A stretch of 64,000 bases of DNA from Georgenia wutianyii. GTDB taxonomy: Bacteria > Actinomycetota > Actinomycetes > Actinomycetales > Actinomycetaceae. The notes beneath the pieces were generated by a model, which did no database searches, was not told the DNA's origin, and saw only the letters and a program-made list of their open reading frames with translations. The stretch's first letter is position 1; every line of letters begins with the position of its first letter. Both the position numbers and the translations under genes were made by a program. Shown piece by piece: positions 57,021 to 64,000 of this stretch. Location: the NCBI RefSeq assembly GCF_006349365.1, contig NZ_CP040899.1, positions 558,001 to 622,000 on the forward strand. Reading direction: 5' to 3'.

Positions 57021-58343
57021 GTGCGTCGTCGCGCGGTGACGATGACGCTCGTCGCGGTCACCGTCGCCGTCCTGCTGCTCGGGGTCCCGCTCGCCGTCTT
57101 CGGCGGGCTGATGATCTGGGAGTCCGAGCGCTCCACCCTGGAGCTGCGCACCTCCTACGTCGGGCGCGCCGTCGAGCGGCGGATCGCCAACGGTGAGGAG
57201 CTCGACGACGCGATGCTCGCGCCGTTCGTCGGTGGGGAGAACAACCTCGGGGCCCGCATCGTCGTCCAGGACGACGTCGGGCGGATCTTCACGGCCGGGG
57301 ACCCGGTCGAGGGGCGGGTGCTCCGCGCGGTCCAGGTGACGCCGAGCGGTGCCACGGTCCGCATGGAGGTGAGCGCCGTGGCCGTCCAGTGGATGGTCGT
57401 GCGCGTCGTCGCGCTCGTCGTCGTCGCGGCGGTGCTCGCGCTCGGCGTCAGTGTGCTCGTCGCGCGCCGCCAGGCCCGCAAGCTCGCCGCCCCGCTCATC
57501 TACCTCGCCGCCAGCGCCGAGCAGATCGGCTCGGGCCAGGTGCGCCCGCACCTGCGCAAGTCCGGCATCGAGGAGATCGACCTCGTCGCCGCCGAGCTCA
57601 CCCGCACCGCCGACCGGCTCGCCGGGCGGCTCGCCGCCGAACGACAGTTCGCCGCGGACGCCTCCCACCAGCTGCGCACCCCGCTCACCGCGCTGTCGAT
57701 GCGTCTGGAGGAGATCCAGGCGATCGCCACGGACGAGGACGTCGCCGAGGAGGCGCGGGTGAGCCTCGAGCTCGTCGAGCGACTCACCGGCGTCGTCGAG
57801 GACCTCCTGCGCAACTCGCGCCAGGCTGGCGGCGGGACCACCGAGGCGCTGCGCCTCGCCGACCTCTTCGCCCAGCAGGCCGAGGAGTGGGGCCCCACGT
57901 TCGCCTCGGCCGGCCGCGAGCTCGTCCTGCCCGAGCACTCCGAGATCGCGGTCCTCGCCACGCCCGGCGCGCTGGCCCAGGTGCTGTCCACGCTCCTGGA
58001 GAACTCGCTCAAGTACGGCGCCGGCACGACGACGGTGCGTGCGCGGGCCTCGGCGTCCGAGCACGGCGTCGTCATCGAGGTGACCGACGAGGGGCCCGGC
58101 GTCTCCGACGACCTCGCCCCCGACATCTTCGAGCGCAACGTGACGTCCGGGAAGGGGACGGGACGCGGTCTCGCGCTGGCCCGCGACCTCGTCGCCGCCG
58201 ACGGCGGGCGCCTGGAGCTCGCCCAGCGCCAGCCCCCGGTGTTCGCGATCTTCCTGTCCGCGGTGCCCAAGACGTTCGACCCCGCCGTCGTCCTCCCGCA
58301 GGGCTCACTCGTCAGCATGGGCCGCCGCCGCCGCCGCTGGTAA
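57021..58343 (+). CDS. Sensor histidine kinase
   Basis: 440 residues. Two membrane spans (about 6-32 and 126-148) enclose an extracellular sensor of about 90 residues without a recognised fold. HAMP-like segment about 150-205, then HisKA with phospho-acceptor His216 in AADASHQLRTPLTALSMRL. The ATPase domain has the N-box LLENSLKYG, G1 VTDEGPGVSDD and G2 GKGTGRGLALA. The C-terminus ends in RRRRRW. GTG 57021; co-transcribed with the response regulator. Confidence 0.93.
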   Translation: MRRRAVTMTLVAVTVAVLLLGVPLAVFGGLMIWESERSTLELRTSYVGRAVERRIANGEELDDAMLAPFVGGENNLGARIVVQDDVGRIFTAGDPVEGRVLRAVQVTPSGATVRMEVSAVAVQWMVVRVVALVVVAAVLALGVSVLVARRQARKLAAPLIYLAASAEQIGSGQVRPHLRKSGIEEIDLVAAELTRTADRLAGRLAAERQFAADASHQLRTPLTALSMRLEEIQAIATDEDVAEEARVSLELVERLTGVVEDLLRNSRQAGGGTTEALRLADLFAQQAEEWGPTFASAGRELVLPEHSEIAVLATPGALAQVLSTLLENSLKYGAGTTTVRARASASEHGVVIEVTDEGPGVSDDLAPDIFERNVTSGKGTGRGLALARDLVAADGGRLELAQRQPPVFAIFLSAVPKTFDPAVVLPQGSLVSMGRRRRRW

Positions 58344-58363
58344 CCCGTCCCCCCTCCCCCCGG

Positions 58364-58541
58364 CGAGAGCCGACTTGCGCGCGACAGCCGACTTCTACGC
58401 GAGAGCCGACTTGCGCGCGAGAGCCGACTTGCGCGCGAGAGCCGACTTGCGCGCGAGAGTCGAGTTGCGCGCGAGAGCCGAGTTGCGCGCGAGAGCCGAG
58501 TTGCGCGCGAGAGCCGAGTTGCGCGCGACAGCCGACTTCTA
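58364..58541 (+). repeat. Tandem array of an 18-bp repeat, ten units
   Basis: Head-to-tail units close to CGCGAGAGCCGACTTGCG without spacers; the first unit is 16 bp and starts at 58364. Units 2 (58380-58397) and 10 (58524-58541) are identical variants ending CTTCTA. Units 6-9 carry GAGTTG instead of GACTTG. The array fills the gap between the convergent kinase and gtrA genes, and its last bases provide the gtrA stop codon (TAG on the minus strand, 58539-58541). Confidence 0.9.
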
Positions 58542-59057
58542 CGGGGCGACCGGCTTCCCGGTGAACACGAGGTAGCGGTAGCAGAAGTAGCGGAACGCCG
58601 TCCCGAGCACGAGGCCCACCCCGTTCGCCGCGATGTTGTCCGCCAGCGGCGAGGTGAAGCCCAGGACGTAGTGCGAGATCCCGAGGGCGCCGACCGCGAT
58701 GAGCATCCCGCCGGCGTTGACGAGGAGGAACCACACGAGCTCGCGCCCCCGCTGCTCCCGCCGAGACCCGGCGAACGCCCAGTACCGGTTGCCCAGCCAG
58801 GCGACGAGCGTGGCGACGACGACGGAGACCACCTTCGCGGTGAGCGGCTTGTGCCCGAGGATCTCCCCCGGCCCGAAGCGCAGGAGGTTCATCAGGCCGA
58901 CGTCGACGACGAACGCGACACCCCCGACGGCGCCGAACCTCGCCAGCTCGGCCGCCTGCTCGCGCCACCGCCGCCAGCGCCCACCGGCCGCGGGGACCGC
59001 CTCGCCGGCCGCCTGATCCTCCTGGGTCGCTGGGCCCGTGGCATGGGACGAGGTCAC
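58539..59057 (-). CDS. GtrA-like membrane protein
   Basis: 172 residues with four predicted spans and the GtrA pattern: ELARFGAVGGVAFVVDVGLM, KVVSVVVATLVAWLGNRYWA, then LLVNAGGMLIAVG and VLGTAFRYFCYRYLVF. Family members are thought to flip or help transfer lipid-linked sugars for cell-wall polysaccharides. A charged 40-residue N-terminal tail precedes the first span. GTG 59057 has TACGCT 6 bases upstream. The stop codon comes from the last 18-bp repeat. It is divergent from purK with only 34 bp between the two start codons. Confidence 0.88.
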   Translation of the reverse strand: MTSSHATGPATQEDQAAGEAVPAAGGRWRRWREQAAELARFGAVGGVAFVVDVGLMNLLRFGPGEILGHKPLTAKVVSVVVATLVAWLGNRYWAFAGSRREQRGRELVWFLLVNAGGMLIAVGALGISHYVLGFTSPLADNIAANGVGLVLGTAFRYFCYRYLVFTGKPVAP

Positions 59058-59063
59058 CTCTCC

Positions 59064-59069
59064 AGCGTA
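59064..59069 (-). promoter_or_regulatory. -10 box, leaderless gtrA-like gene
   Basis: Minus-strand TACGCT, 6 bases (GGAGAG), GTG at 59057. The GGAGAG looks like a ribosome-binding site but abuts the start codon, so leaderless initiation fits better. Confidence 0.5.
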
Positions 59070-59077
59070 CCGGGCAG

Positions 59078-59083
59078 TAGGCT
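59078..59083 (+). promoter_or_regulatory. -10 box, leaderless purK
   Basis: TAGGCT, 8 bases, GTG at 59092. It faces the gtrA -10 box across 8 bp. Confidence 0.5.
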
Positions 59084-59091
59084 CGCGGACC

Positions 59092-60270
59092 GTGGGAGCA
59101 GTGGTGGCGGTCGTGGGAGGCGGGCAGCTCGCCCGCATGATGCAGCAGGCGGCGATCGGGCTCGACGTCCGCCTGCGGGTGCTCGTCGAGGCGCCCGACG
59201 GCGCGACCGGCCAGGTGGTGCCGGACGCCCCGGTCGGCAGGGCCGACGACCCGGACGCGGTCCGCGGCATCCTGCCCGGTGCCGAGGTCCTCACCTTCGA
59301 GCACGAGCACGTGCCCGGCACCCTCCTCGACGAGCTCGAGGCCGAGGGCGTCGCGGTCCGCCCCGGCGCCCGCGCCCTGCGGCACGCGCAGGACAAGATC
59401 GTCATGCGCACCGCGCTGGGCGGGCTCGGCGTGCCGTGCCCCCGCTGGGCACCCGTGCGCACCAGGGACGAGCTCGCCGCCTTCGGGGACGCGACCGGCT
59501 GGCCCGTCGTCGTCAAGACCGCCCGTGGTGGCTACGACGGCAAGGGCGTGCGCGTCGTCGCCTCCGCCGACGACGCCGGGGACTGGCTCGACGCGCTCAC
59601 CGGTGAGGACGCGCTGCTCGCCGAGGAGCACGTCCCGTTCACCCGGGAGCTCGCCGTCCTCGTCGCCCGCCGCCCGAGCGGTGAGGTCCGCGCGTGGCCG
59701 GTCGCCCAGACCATCCAGCGCGACGGCGTCTGCGCCGAGGTCCTCGCCCCCGCGCCCGACCTGCCCGCCGAGCTCGCCGCCCACGCCGTCGACGTCGCGA
59801 CCCGCATCGCCGAGGGGCTCGACGTCACCGGGGTGCTCGCCGTCGAGATGTTCGAGTTCCCGGGCGACGACGGGGCGCCGTGCATCGCCGTCAACGAGCT
59901 CGCGATGCGGCCGCACAACTCCGGCCACTGGACCATCGACGGCGCGGTGACGAGCCAGTTCGAGCAGCACCTGCGGGCCGTGCTCGACCTGCCGCTCGGG
60001 CCCACCGACGCGCGCGCCGCGGTGAGCGTCATGGTCAACCTCCTCGGCAGCGAGCTGCCCGACCCGGCGCGCGCCCTCGACGCCGTGTTCGCCCGCTGCC
60101 CTCGCGCGCGGGTCGAGCTGTACGGCAAGGAGGTCCGGCCCGGACGCAAGCTCGGGCACGTGACGGTCTACGGTGATGACCTCGAGGACGTGCGGCGCGA
60201 GGCTCGGGCCGCCGTCGCGCTGCTCGGTGGCCGGCCCGGTGAGCAGGCGCAGGACCCGGTAGGCGCGTGA
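59092..60270 (+). CDS. purK: 5-(carboxyamino)imidazole ribonucleotide synthase
   Basis: ATP-grasp enzyme that makes N5-CAIR from AIR, bicarbonate and ATP in purine synthesis; PurE then acts on the product. 392 residues, normal length. [17 protein letters not shown] at the N-terminus, [32 protein letters not shown] (ATP loop) and [20 protein letters not shown] are the PurK hallmarks. GTG 59092 gives the canonical N-terminus. The purE start is 27 bp after the stop. Confidence 0.96.
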   Translation: MGAVVAVVGGGQLARMMQQAAIGLDVRLRVLVEAPDGATGQVVPDAPVGRADDPDAVRGILPGAEVLTFEHEHVPGTLLDELEAEGVAVRPGARALRHAQDKIVMRTALGGLGVPCPRWAPVRTRDELAAFGDATGWPVVVKTARGGYDGKGVRVVASADDAGDWLDALTGEDALLAEEHVPFTRELAVLVARRPSGEVRAWPVAQTIQRDGVCAEVLAPAPDLPAELAAHAVDVATRIAEGLDVTGVLAVEMFEFPGDDGAPCIAVNELAMRPHNSGHWTIDGAVTSQFEQHLRAVLDLPLGPTDARAAVSVMVNLLGSELPDPARALDAVFARCPRARVELYGKEVRPGRKLGHVTVYGDDLEDVRREARAAVALLGGRPGEQAQDPVGA

Positions 60271-60296
60271 ACGCACCAACGAGGAGAGGACCGCGG

Positions 60297-60818
60297 ATGG
60301 ACGTCGGGATCGTCATGGGGTCGGACTCCGACTGGCCCGTCATGGAGCAGGCCGCCGACGCGCTGGAGGAGCTCGGCGTCGGCTACGAGGTCGGGGTCGT
60401 CTCCGCGCACCGGATGCCGGAGCAGATGCTCGCCTACGGCCGCGAGGCTGCCGGGCGCGGGCTGCGGGTGATCATCGCCGGCGCGGGGGGAGCAGCGCAC
60501 CTGCCCGGGATGCTCGCCGCCGTGACGCCGCTGCCCGTCGTCGGCGTGCCCGTCCCGCTGCGGCACCTCGACGGGATGGACTCGCTGCTCTCGATCGTCC
60601 AGATGCCCGCCGGCGTCCCGGTCGCGACCGTCTCCGTCGGCGGGGCGCGCAACGCGGGGCTGCTCGCCGCGCGCATCCTCGCGGCCGGCACGAGCGAGGC
60701 GGACCTCGAGCTGCGCCGGCGCATGGTCGACTTCCAGGAGAACCTGCGCCGCGTCGCCGAGGAGAAGGGTGCGCGGCTCGCCGCGGCGCGCAGGCACACC
60801 ACGGGCTTCTCGGCGTAG
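60297..60818 (+). CDS. purE: 5-(carboxyamino)imidazole ribonucleotide mutase
   Basis: Rearranges N5-CAIR to CAIR. 173 residues, class I Pur[46 protein letters not shown] and [20 protein letters not shown] are the active-site segments, with the catalytic His in SAHR. ATG 60297 is preferred because GAGGAGAGGA (60281-60290) lies at good spacing; an in-frame GTG at 60267 overlaps the purK stop as GTGA and would add ten residues. Confidence 0.95.
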   Translation: MDVGIVMGSDSDWPVMEQAADALEELGVGYEVGVVSAHRMPEQMLAYGREAAGRGLRVIIAGAGGAAHLPGMLAAVTPLPVVGVPVPLRHLDGMDSLLSIVQMPAGVPVATVSVGGARNAGLLAARILAAGTSEADLELRRRMVDFQENLRRVAEEKGARLAAARRHTTGFSA

Positions 60819-60821
60819 CCG

Positions 60822-60841
60822 AGCGGGGGCAACGCCCCGCT
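60822..60841 (+). terminator. Short hairpin between purE and galE
   Basis: AGCGGGGGC, loop AAC, GCCCCGCT: an 8-bp stem with one bulged G. A probable purKE terminator. Confidence 0.45.
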
Positions 60842-60853
60842 GCTGCGCGTCGG

Positions 60854-60859
60854 TAGCCT
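60854..60859 (+). promoter_or_regulatory. -10 box, leaderless galE
   Basis: TAGCCT, 6 bases, ATG at 60866. Confidence 0.5.
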
Positions 60860-60865
60860 GACGCC

Positions 60866-61846
60866 ATGAGCATCATGGTCACCGGCGGGGCCGGGTACAT
60901 CGGGGCGCACGTCGTCCGGCTGCTGCAGGAGCGTGGCGAGGACGTCGTCGTCGTCGACGACCTGTCGACCGGCCGGGAGGACAGGGTCGGTGACGCGACG
61001 CTCGTCGAGCTCGACGTCGCCGGTGGTGATGCCCAGCAGCTCCTCGAGCAGGTGATGCGCGAGCGTGAGGTGACCGGCGTCGTCCACTTCGCCGCCCGCA
61101 AGCAGGTGGGGGAGTCGGTGGCCCGGCCCGCCTGGTACTTCCAGCAGAACGTCACCGGGCTGGCGAACGTCGTCGCGGCGATGGAGGCCGTGGGGGCGGA
61201 CCGGCTGATCTTCTCCTCCTCGGCGGCCGTCTACGGGATGCCCGACGTCGAGATCGTCACCGAGGACACCGACCCGCGCCCGATCAACCCCTACGGCGAG
61301 ACCAAGCTCGTGGGGGAGTGGCTCATCGCCGACGCCGGGCGCGCCTGGGGGCTGCGGGCGGCGTCGCTGCGCTACTTCAACGTCGCCGGCGCCGGGTGGC
61401 CCGACCTCGGTGACCCGGCCGTGCTCAACCTCGTGCCGATGGTGCTCGACCGGCTCGCCAAGGGGGAGCGGCCGAAGGTCTTCGGCGAGGACTACCCGAC
61501 GACGGACGGCACGTGCATCCGCGACTACATCCACGTCCTCGACCTGGCCCACGCCCACCTGGCCGCGCTCGACCACCTCGCGGGCGGCGACGGCGGGAAC
61601 CTGGTCCTCAACGTCGGCACGGGGCAGGGGGCGTCGGTCAAGGAGGTCATCACCGAGATCGGACGGGTGTCCGGGCTGGACGTGACTCCCGACGTCGAGG
61701 AGCGGCGCGCGGGTGACCCGCCGCGGCTCGTCGCCTCCGCCGACCGGATCGCCGAGGTGCTCGGCTGGCAGACGCGCAACGGGCTGCCCGAGATCATCGA
61801 GAGCGCCTGGGAGGCCTGGCAGGCCGGCCCCCGCCGCATCGGCTGA
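60866..61846 (+). CDS. galE: UDP-glucose 4-epimerase
   Basis: Interconverts UDP-glucose and UDP-galactose for galactose use and envelope polysaccharides. 326 residues, extended SDR fold. NAD-binding GGAGYIGAHV at the N-terminus, the catalytic Ser/Tyr/Lys in FSSSAAVYG and NPYGETK, and GTCIRDYIHVLDLAHAHLAA plus LNVGTGQG near the C-terminus are diagnostic. An inverted pair of 18-bp repeat arrays and a strong hairpin lie downstream. Confidence 0.95.
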   Translation: MSIMVTGGAGYIGAHVVRLLQERGEDVVVVDDLSTGREDRVGDATLVELDVAGGDAQQLLEQVMREREVTGVVHFAARKQVGESVARPAWYFQQNVTGLANVVAAMEAVGADRLIFSSSAAVYGMPDVEIVTEDTDPRPINPYGETKLVGEWLIADAGRAWGLRAASLRYFNVAGAGWPDLGDPAVLNLVPMVLDRLAKGERPKVFGEDYPTTDGTCIRDYIHVLDLAHAHLAALDHLAGGDGGNLVLNVGTGQGASVKEVITEIGRVSGLDVTPDVEERRAGDPPRLVASADRIAEVLGWQTRNGLPEIIESAWEAWQAGPRRIG

Positions 61847-61870
61847 CCCTCGGCCCCTTCCCTGCCCCCT

Positions 61871-61970
61871 CGCGAGAGCCGACTTCCTCGCGAGAGCGGA
61901 GTTTCGCGCGAGAGCGAAGTCTCGCGCGAGAGCGGAGTTCCGACCGACGTCGAAGTCTCGCGCGAGAGAG
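61871..61970 (+). repeat. 18-bp repeat array, about 5.5 degenerate units (forward)
   Basis: Units of 18 bp from 61871, for example CGCGAGAGCCGACTTCCT and CGCGAGAGCGGAGTTTCG, clearly the same family as the array at 58364-58541 but more diverged. It starts 24 bp after the galE stop. Confidence 0.8.
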
Positions 61971-62054
61971 GCCATCCCCTGTGACAGGCCGGGGAGCAGA
62001 CCCTCGGGGGAGCTGCGCGGTCGCGTGACGGGGAGCAGGCGGCGGCACTGTGCG

Positions 62055-62162
62055 GAAGCCCGTTGTCGTACGGAAGTCGGCTGTCGCGCACAAGTCGGCT
62101 GTCGCGCACAAGTCTGCTGTCGCGCACAAGTCGGCTGTCGCGCACAAGTCGGCTGTCGGCGG
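62055..62162 (-). repeat. 18-bp repeat array, six units (reverse)
   Basis: Units such as CAAGTCGGCTGTCGCGCA, the reverse complement of the same family, from 62055 to 62162. With the forward array it forms a large inverted arrangement with an 84-bp centre that holds no gene. Confidence 0.85.
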
Positions 62163-62170
62163 GAGGGGGA

Positions 62171-62224
62171 GGGGGAGGGGTGTGCTGGCCGGGTGCACGC
62201 ACCCGGCCGGCACACCCCTCCCCC
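62171..62224. terminator. Strong bidirectional hairpin terminator
   Basis: A 24-bp stem with one mismatch: left arm 62171-62194 (GGGGGAGGGGTGTGCTGG and then CCGGGT), six-base loop GCACGC, right arm 62201-62224, followed by TTCTTCC. It lies between convergent galE and the metallophosphoesterase-like gene. Confidence 0.85.
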
Positions 62225-62302
62225 TTCTTCCTGTCCGTTCCTCCTGCGCTCCTTCCGGCCGCTTGCTTGCGCTTCTGGGCGGCCGGGCCCTCTCCGACAG
62301 GG

Positions 62303-64000
62303 TCAGGTGCGGCGGATGCCGAGGGTGTCGGTGGTGTCACCGTCCCAGTCGCCGACGAGGACCTCGTCGCCGGGGCGGCCGAAGGTGACGACGCGCTCGG
62401 CCTCGCCGCTGCGCAGCGAGTTGCTCACGTAGTACGTCGCCCCGCGGCGCACCGCGAGGGTGTCGCGGCCGTCGCCGTCCCAGTCGCCGGACAGGACGAC
62501 GTCGCCGGCCCGCCCGTAGGCGAGGACGACGTCCGCCGGACCCGGACGCAGGGAGTCCTTGACGTGGTAGACCTGCCCGCGGCGCACGGCGAAGGTGTCG
62601 CGCCCGTCGCCGTCCCAGTCGCCGACGAGCACCTCGTCACCGGCGCGGCCGTACACGACGACCGTGTCCGCTGGTCCTCCCGAGAGCGAGTTCTTCACGT
62701 GGTACTCCGCCCCGCGGCGTACCGCGAAGGTGTCGCGCCCGTCGCCGTCCCAGTCACCGACGAGGACGACGTCGCCCGGCCGGCCGTAGTGGAGCACCGT
62801 CTCGGCGGCCCCGCCGCGCTGGGCGTTGGAGACGTGGAAGGCGGTGCCGCGGCGGACGGTGATCGTGTCGCGCCCGTCGCCGTCCCAGTCCCCGATGAGC
62901 ACCTCGTCGGTCGACCGGCCGTAGGCGAAGTAGACGTCGGTGGTGCCCCGCCACGTGTTGGACAGGTGGAAGCCCTTGTCGCCGACCGGGGTCGGCGAGC
63001 CGGGGGCGGGGGCGACCGGGCCGACCGGCTCGCTCGTCCCGCTCACCGTGGCCAGGCCGGGGGCGGAGACGGTGGCCCGCACGGCGAGCATCGCCGCGGC
63101 GTCGGCGGCCACCGGCGTGTACCGCCCGCTCGTCGCCCCGGCGATCGGGGCGCCGTCGCGCAGCCACTGGAAGGTGACCTCGGCGCTGTCGGACAGGTCC
63201 CAGCCGGACATGTCGGCACGCAGCTCGCTGCCGACGACGGGCCGGCCGGTGACCGCGACGACGCCGCCGGTCACCGCCACGGGCACGGTCGTCGTCGCGT
63301 CGTTCACCGCGAGGGTGACCTCCACCGTGCCGGCACGCAGGCCGGTGACCGTCCCCGTGGCCGGGTCGAGTGCCACGACGGCGTCGGCCGGCGCGTCCGC
63401 GACGGCCCCGACGTGGACGCCCTGCGAGCCCGACCAGGCCCAGCTCATCGGCCAGGCGAGGCCGAAGGTGCGCGTGTCGTCCTGGGTGACCTCGGCCTCG
63501 AGCACCACCTGCTCACCGGCGCCGAGCGCCTCCTGCGGCGCGGTGACGGTGAGCTCGTCGACGCGCGTCTGCACCTCGACGGCGAGCCACTCGTCCTCCG
63601 ACTCGGCCCAGCGGCCTGCCTCGGGGTCCACGCCGAGCATCGTCCAGCCGGTGAACCCGCCGTCGGCGGGCGTGGAGGACGGGCTCTTGCCCGCGTTGCC
63701 GTTGATGACGTAGGGCACCCCGTCCACCCGGGTGGTGTCGAAGACGCCGACGTGCGCGCCGACGTAGGCGACCGACTTGCCGGTCTCCGCACGCCACTGC
63801 GCGAGCCACGAGTCGATCATCGCCGCCTCGTGCCGGTCGGTGAGCTGGCTGTTCTTCGTCGGGAGCGGGTCGTTGGTCGGGTGGTGGGCGAAGACGAGGA
63901 CGCCGGTGACCGAGTCGTCCGCGGCGGCGGCGTCGAGCTGCTCGCGCAGCATCTGCACCTGCGCGAAGTCCGCCGCGAGCCGCCCGGTGGCGGAGCTGAG
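62303..64000 (-). CDS. Secreted metallophosphoesterase-like protein with Ig-like and FG-GAP-like repeats, 5' end cut by window
   Basis: The frame is open to the window edge, leaving about 565 C-terminal residues. The visible start is the end of a calcineurin-like phosphoesterase domain: VLVFAHHPTNDPLP (His-rich metal site), AYVGAHVGVFDT and YVINGNAGKSP. Two Ig-like modules follow (a Big-2-like one with VVALDPATGTVTGLRAGTVE, and SAEVTFQWLRDGAPIAGATS). The C-terminus has five near-identical repeats of about 46 residues with the core GDWDGDGRDTFAVRRG, a calcium-binding-type FG-GAP/VCBS-like motif. It is likely an exported phosphoesterase held at the surface or binding polysaccharide through the repeats. 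Confidence 0.85.
   Translation of the reverse strand, partial: LSSATGRLAADFAQVQMLREQLDAAAADDSVTGVLVFAHHPTNDPLPTKNSQLTDRHEAAMIDSWLAQWRAETGKSVAYVGAHVGVFDTTRVDGVPYVINGNAGKSPSSTPADGGFTGWTMLGVDPEAGRWAESEDEWLAVEVQTRVDELTVTAPQEALGAGEQVVLEAEVTQDDTRTFGLAWPMSWAWSGSQGVHVGAVADAPADAVVALDPATGTVTGLRAGTVEVTLAVNDATTTVPVAVTGGVVAVTGRPVVGSELRADMSGWDLSDSAEVTFQWLRDGAPIAGATSGRYTPVAADAAAMLAVRATVSAPGLATVSGTSEPVGPVAPAPGSPTPVGDKGFHLSNTWRGTTDVYFAYGRSTDEVLIGDWDGDGRDTITVRRGTAFHVSNAQRGGAAETVLHYGRPGDVVLVGDWDGDGRDTFAVRRGAEYHVKNSLSGGPADTVVVYGRAGDEVLVGDWDGDGRDTFAVRRGQVYHVKDSLRPGPADVVLAYGRAGDVVLSGDWDGDGRDTLAVRRGATYYVSNSLRSGEAERVVTFGRPGDEVLVGDWDGDTTDTLGIRRT

Noticed and set aside
58364..58541. CRISPR array
   Set aside because: The units are 18 bp, directly adjacent and without unique spacers, and no cas gene is in the window.
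58375..58575. Short frame encoding a repeated RADLRA-type peptide
   Set aside because: It is the translation of the 18-bp tandem array (18 is a multiple of three, so every frame stays open); no ribosome-binding site is seen.

Overview
This is a 64 kb chromosomal window from a very high-GC Gram-positive bacterium of the class Actinomycetia, most likely order Micrococcales (Cellulomonadaceae/Bogoriellaceae-like). I infer this from the mycothiol gene mshB, an actinobacterial-type DapD, the AccA/AccD/epsilon acyl-CoA carboxylase, a 7Fe ferredoxin, fused bifunctional PutA, many GTG starts and GTGA/ATGA gene overlaps. No rRNA, tRNA, insertion sequence, prophage or CRISPR array was found. The genus cannot be fixed from the sequence alone.

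Layout. 1-3227: the 3' part of bifunctional proline catabolism gene putA. 3468-9870: a family-5 oligopeptide importer (lipoprotein, two permeases, one fused double ATPase). 9867-17452: a translationally coupled MacB/FtsX-type exporter module (two large permeases, two ATPases). 17446-19066: a DUF559/AbiEi-like gene bracketed by palindromic elements in opposite orientations. 19231-31279: a housekeeping block with typA, mshB fused to a membrane domain, a flavin reductase, a VanW protein, fdxA, dapC, gltA, a lytic-transglycosylase-like protein, dapD and a Nudix-NYN fusion. 31276-36476: accA, maf, a DsbA-like lipoprotein and a DUF885 metallopeptidase. 36785-46767: a formate/nitrite transporter, a 2435-residue surface adhesin and an orphan LuxR regulator. 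46858-51621: accE/accD, a membrane-anchored DsbA-like protein, birA and an adenylate cyclase. 51759-58343: a 1467-residue secreted multidomain sugar-processing protein and a two-component system. 58539-61846: gtrA, purK, purE, galE. 62303-64000: the C-terminal part of a secreted metallophosphoesterase-like protein.

How genes work together. BirA would biotinylate the carrier domain of AccA, which works with AccD and the epsilon subunit to carboxylate acyl-CoAs. DapC and DapD serve the succinylase route to diaminopimelate. PurK and PurE catalyse consecutive steps of purine synthesis. The peptide importer and the FtsX module are stacked in one coupled gene run. The most unusual items are (i) the secreted protein at 51759-56162, which joins PA14, beta-propeller, CBM, DUF1080 and sugar isomerase/epimerase-type TIM-barrel modules; (ii) a nuclease-like gene flanked by inverted palindromic elements; (iii) two loci of an 18-bp tandem repeat at convergent gene ends; and (iv) at least ten genes whose start lies 6-8 bases after a TANNNT-like -10 box, which implies widespread leaderless transcription.
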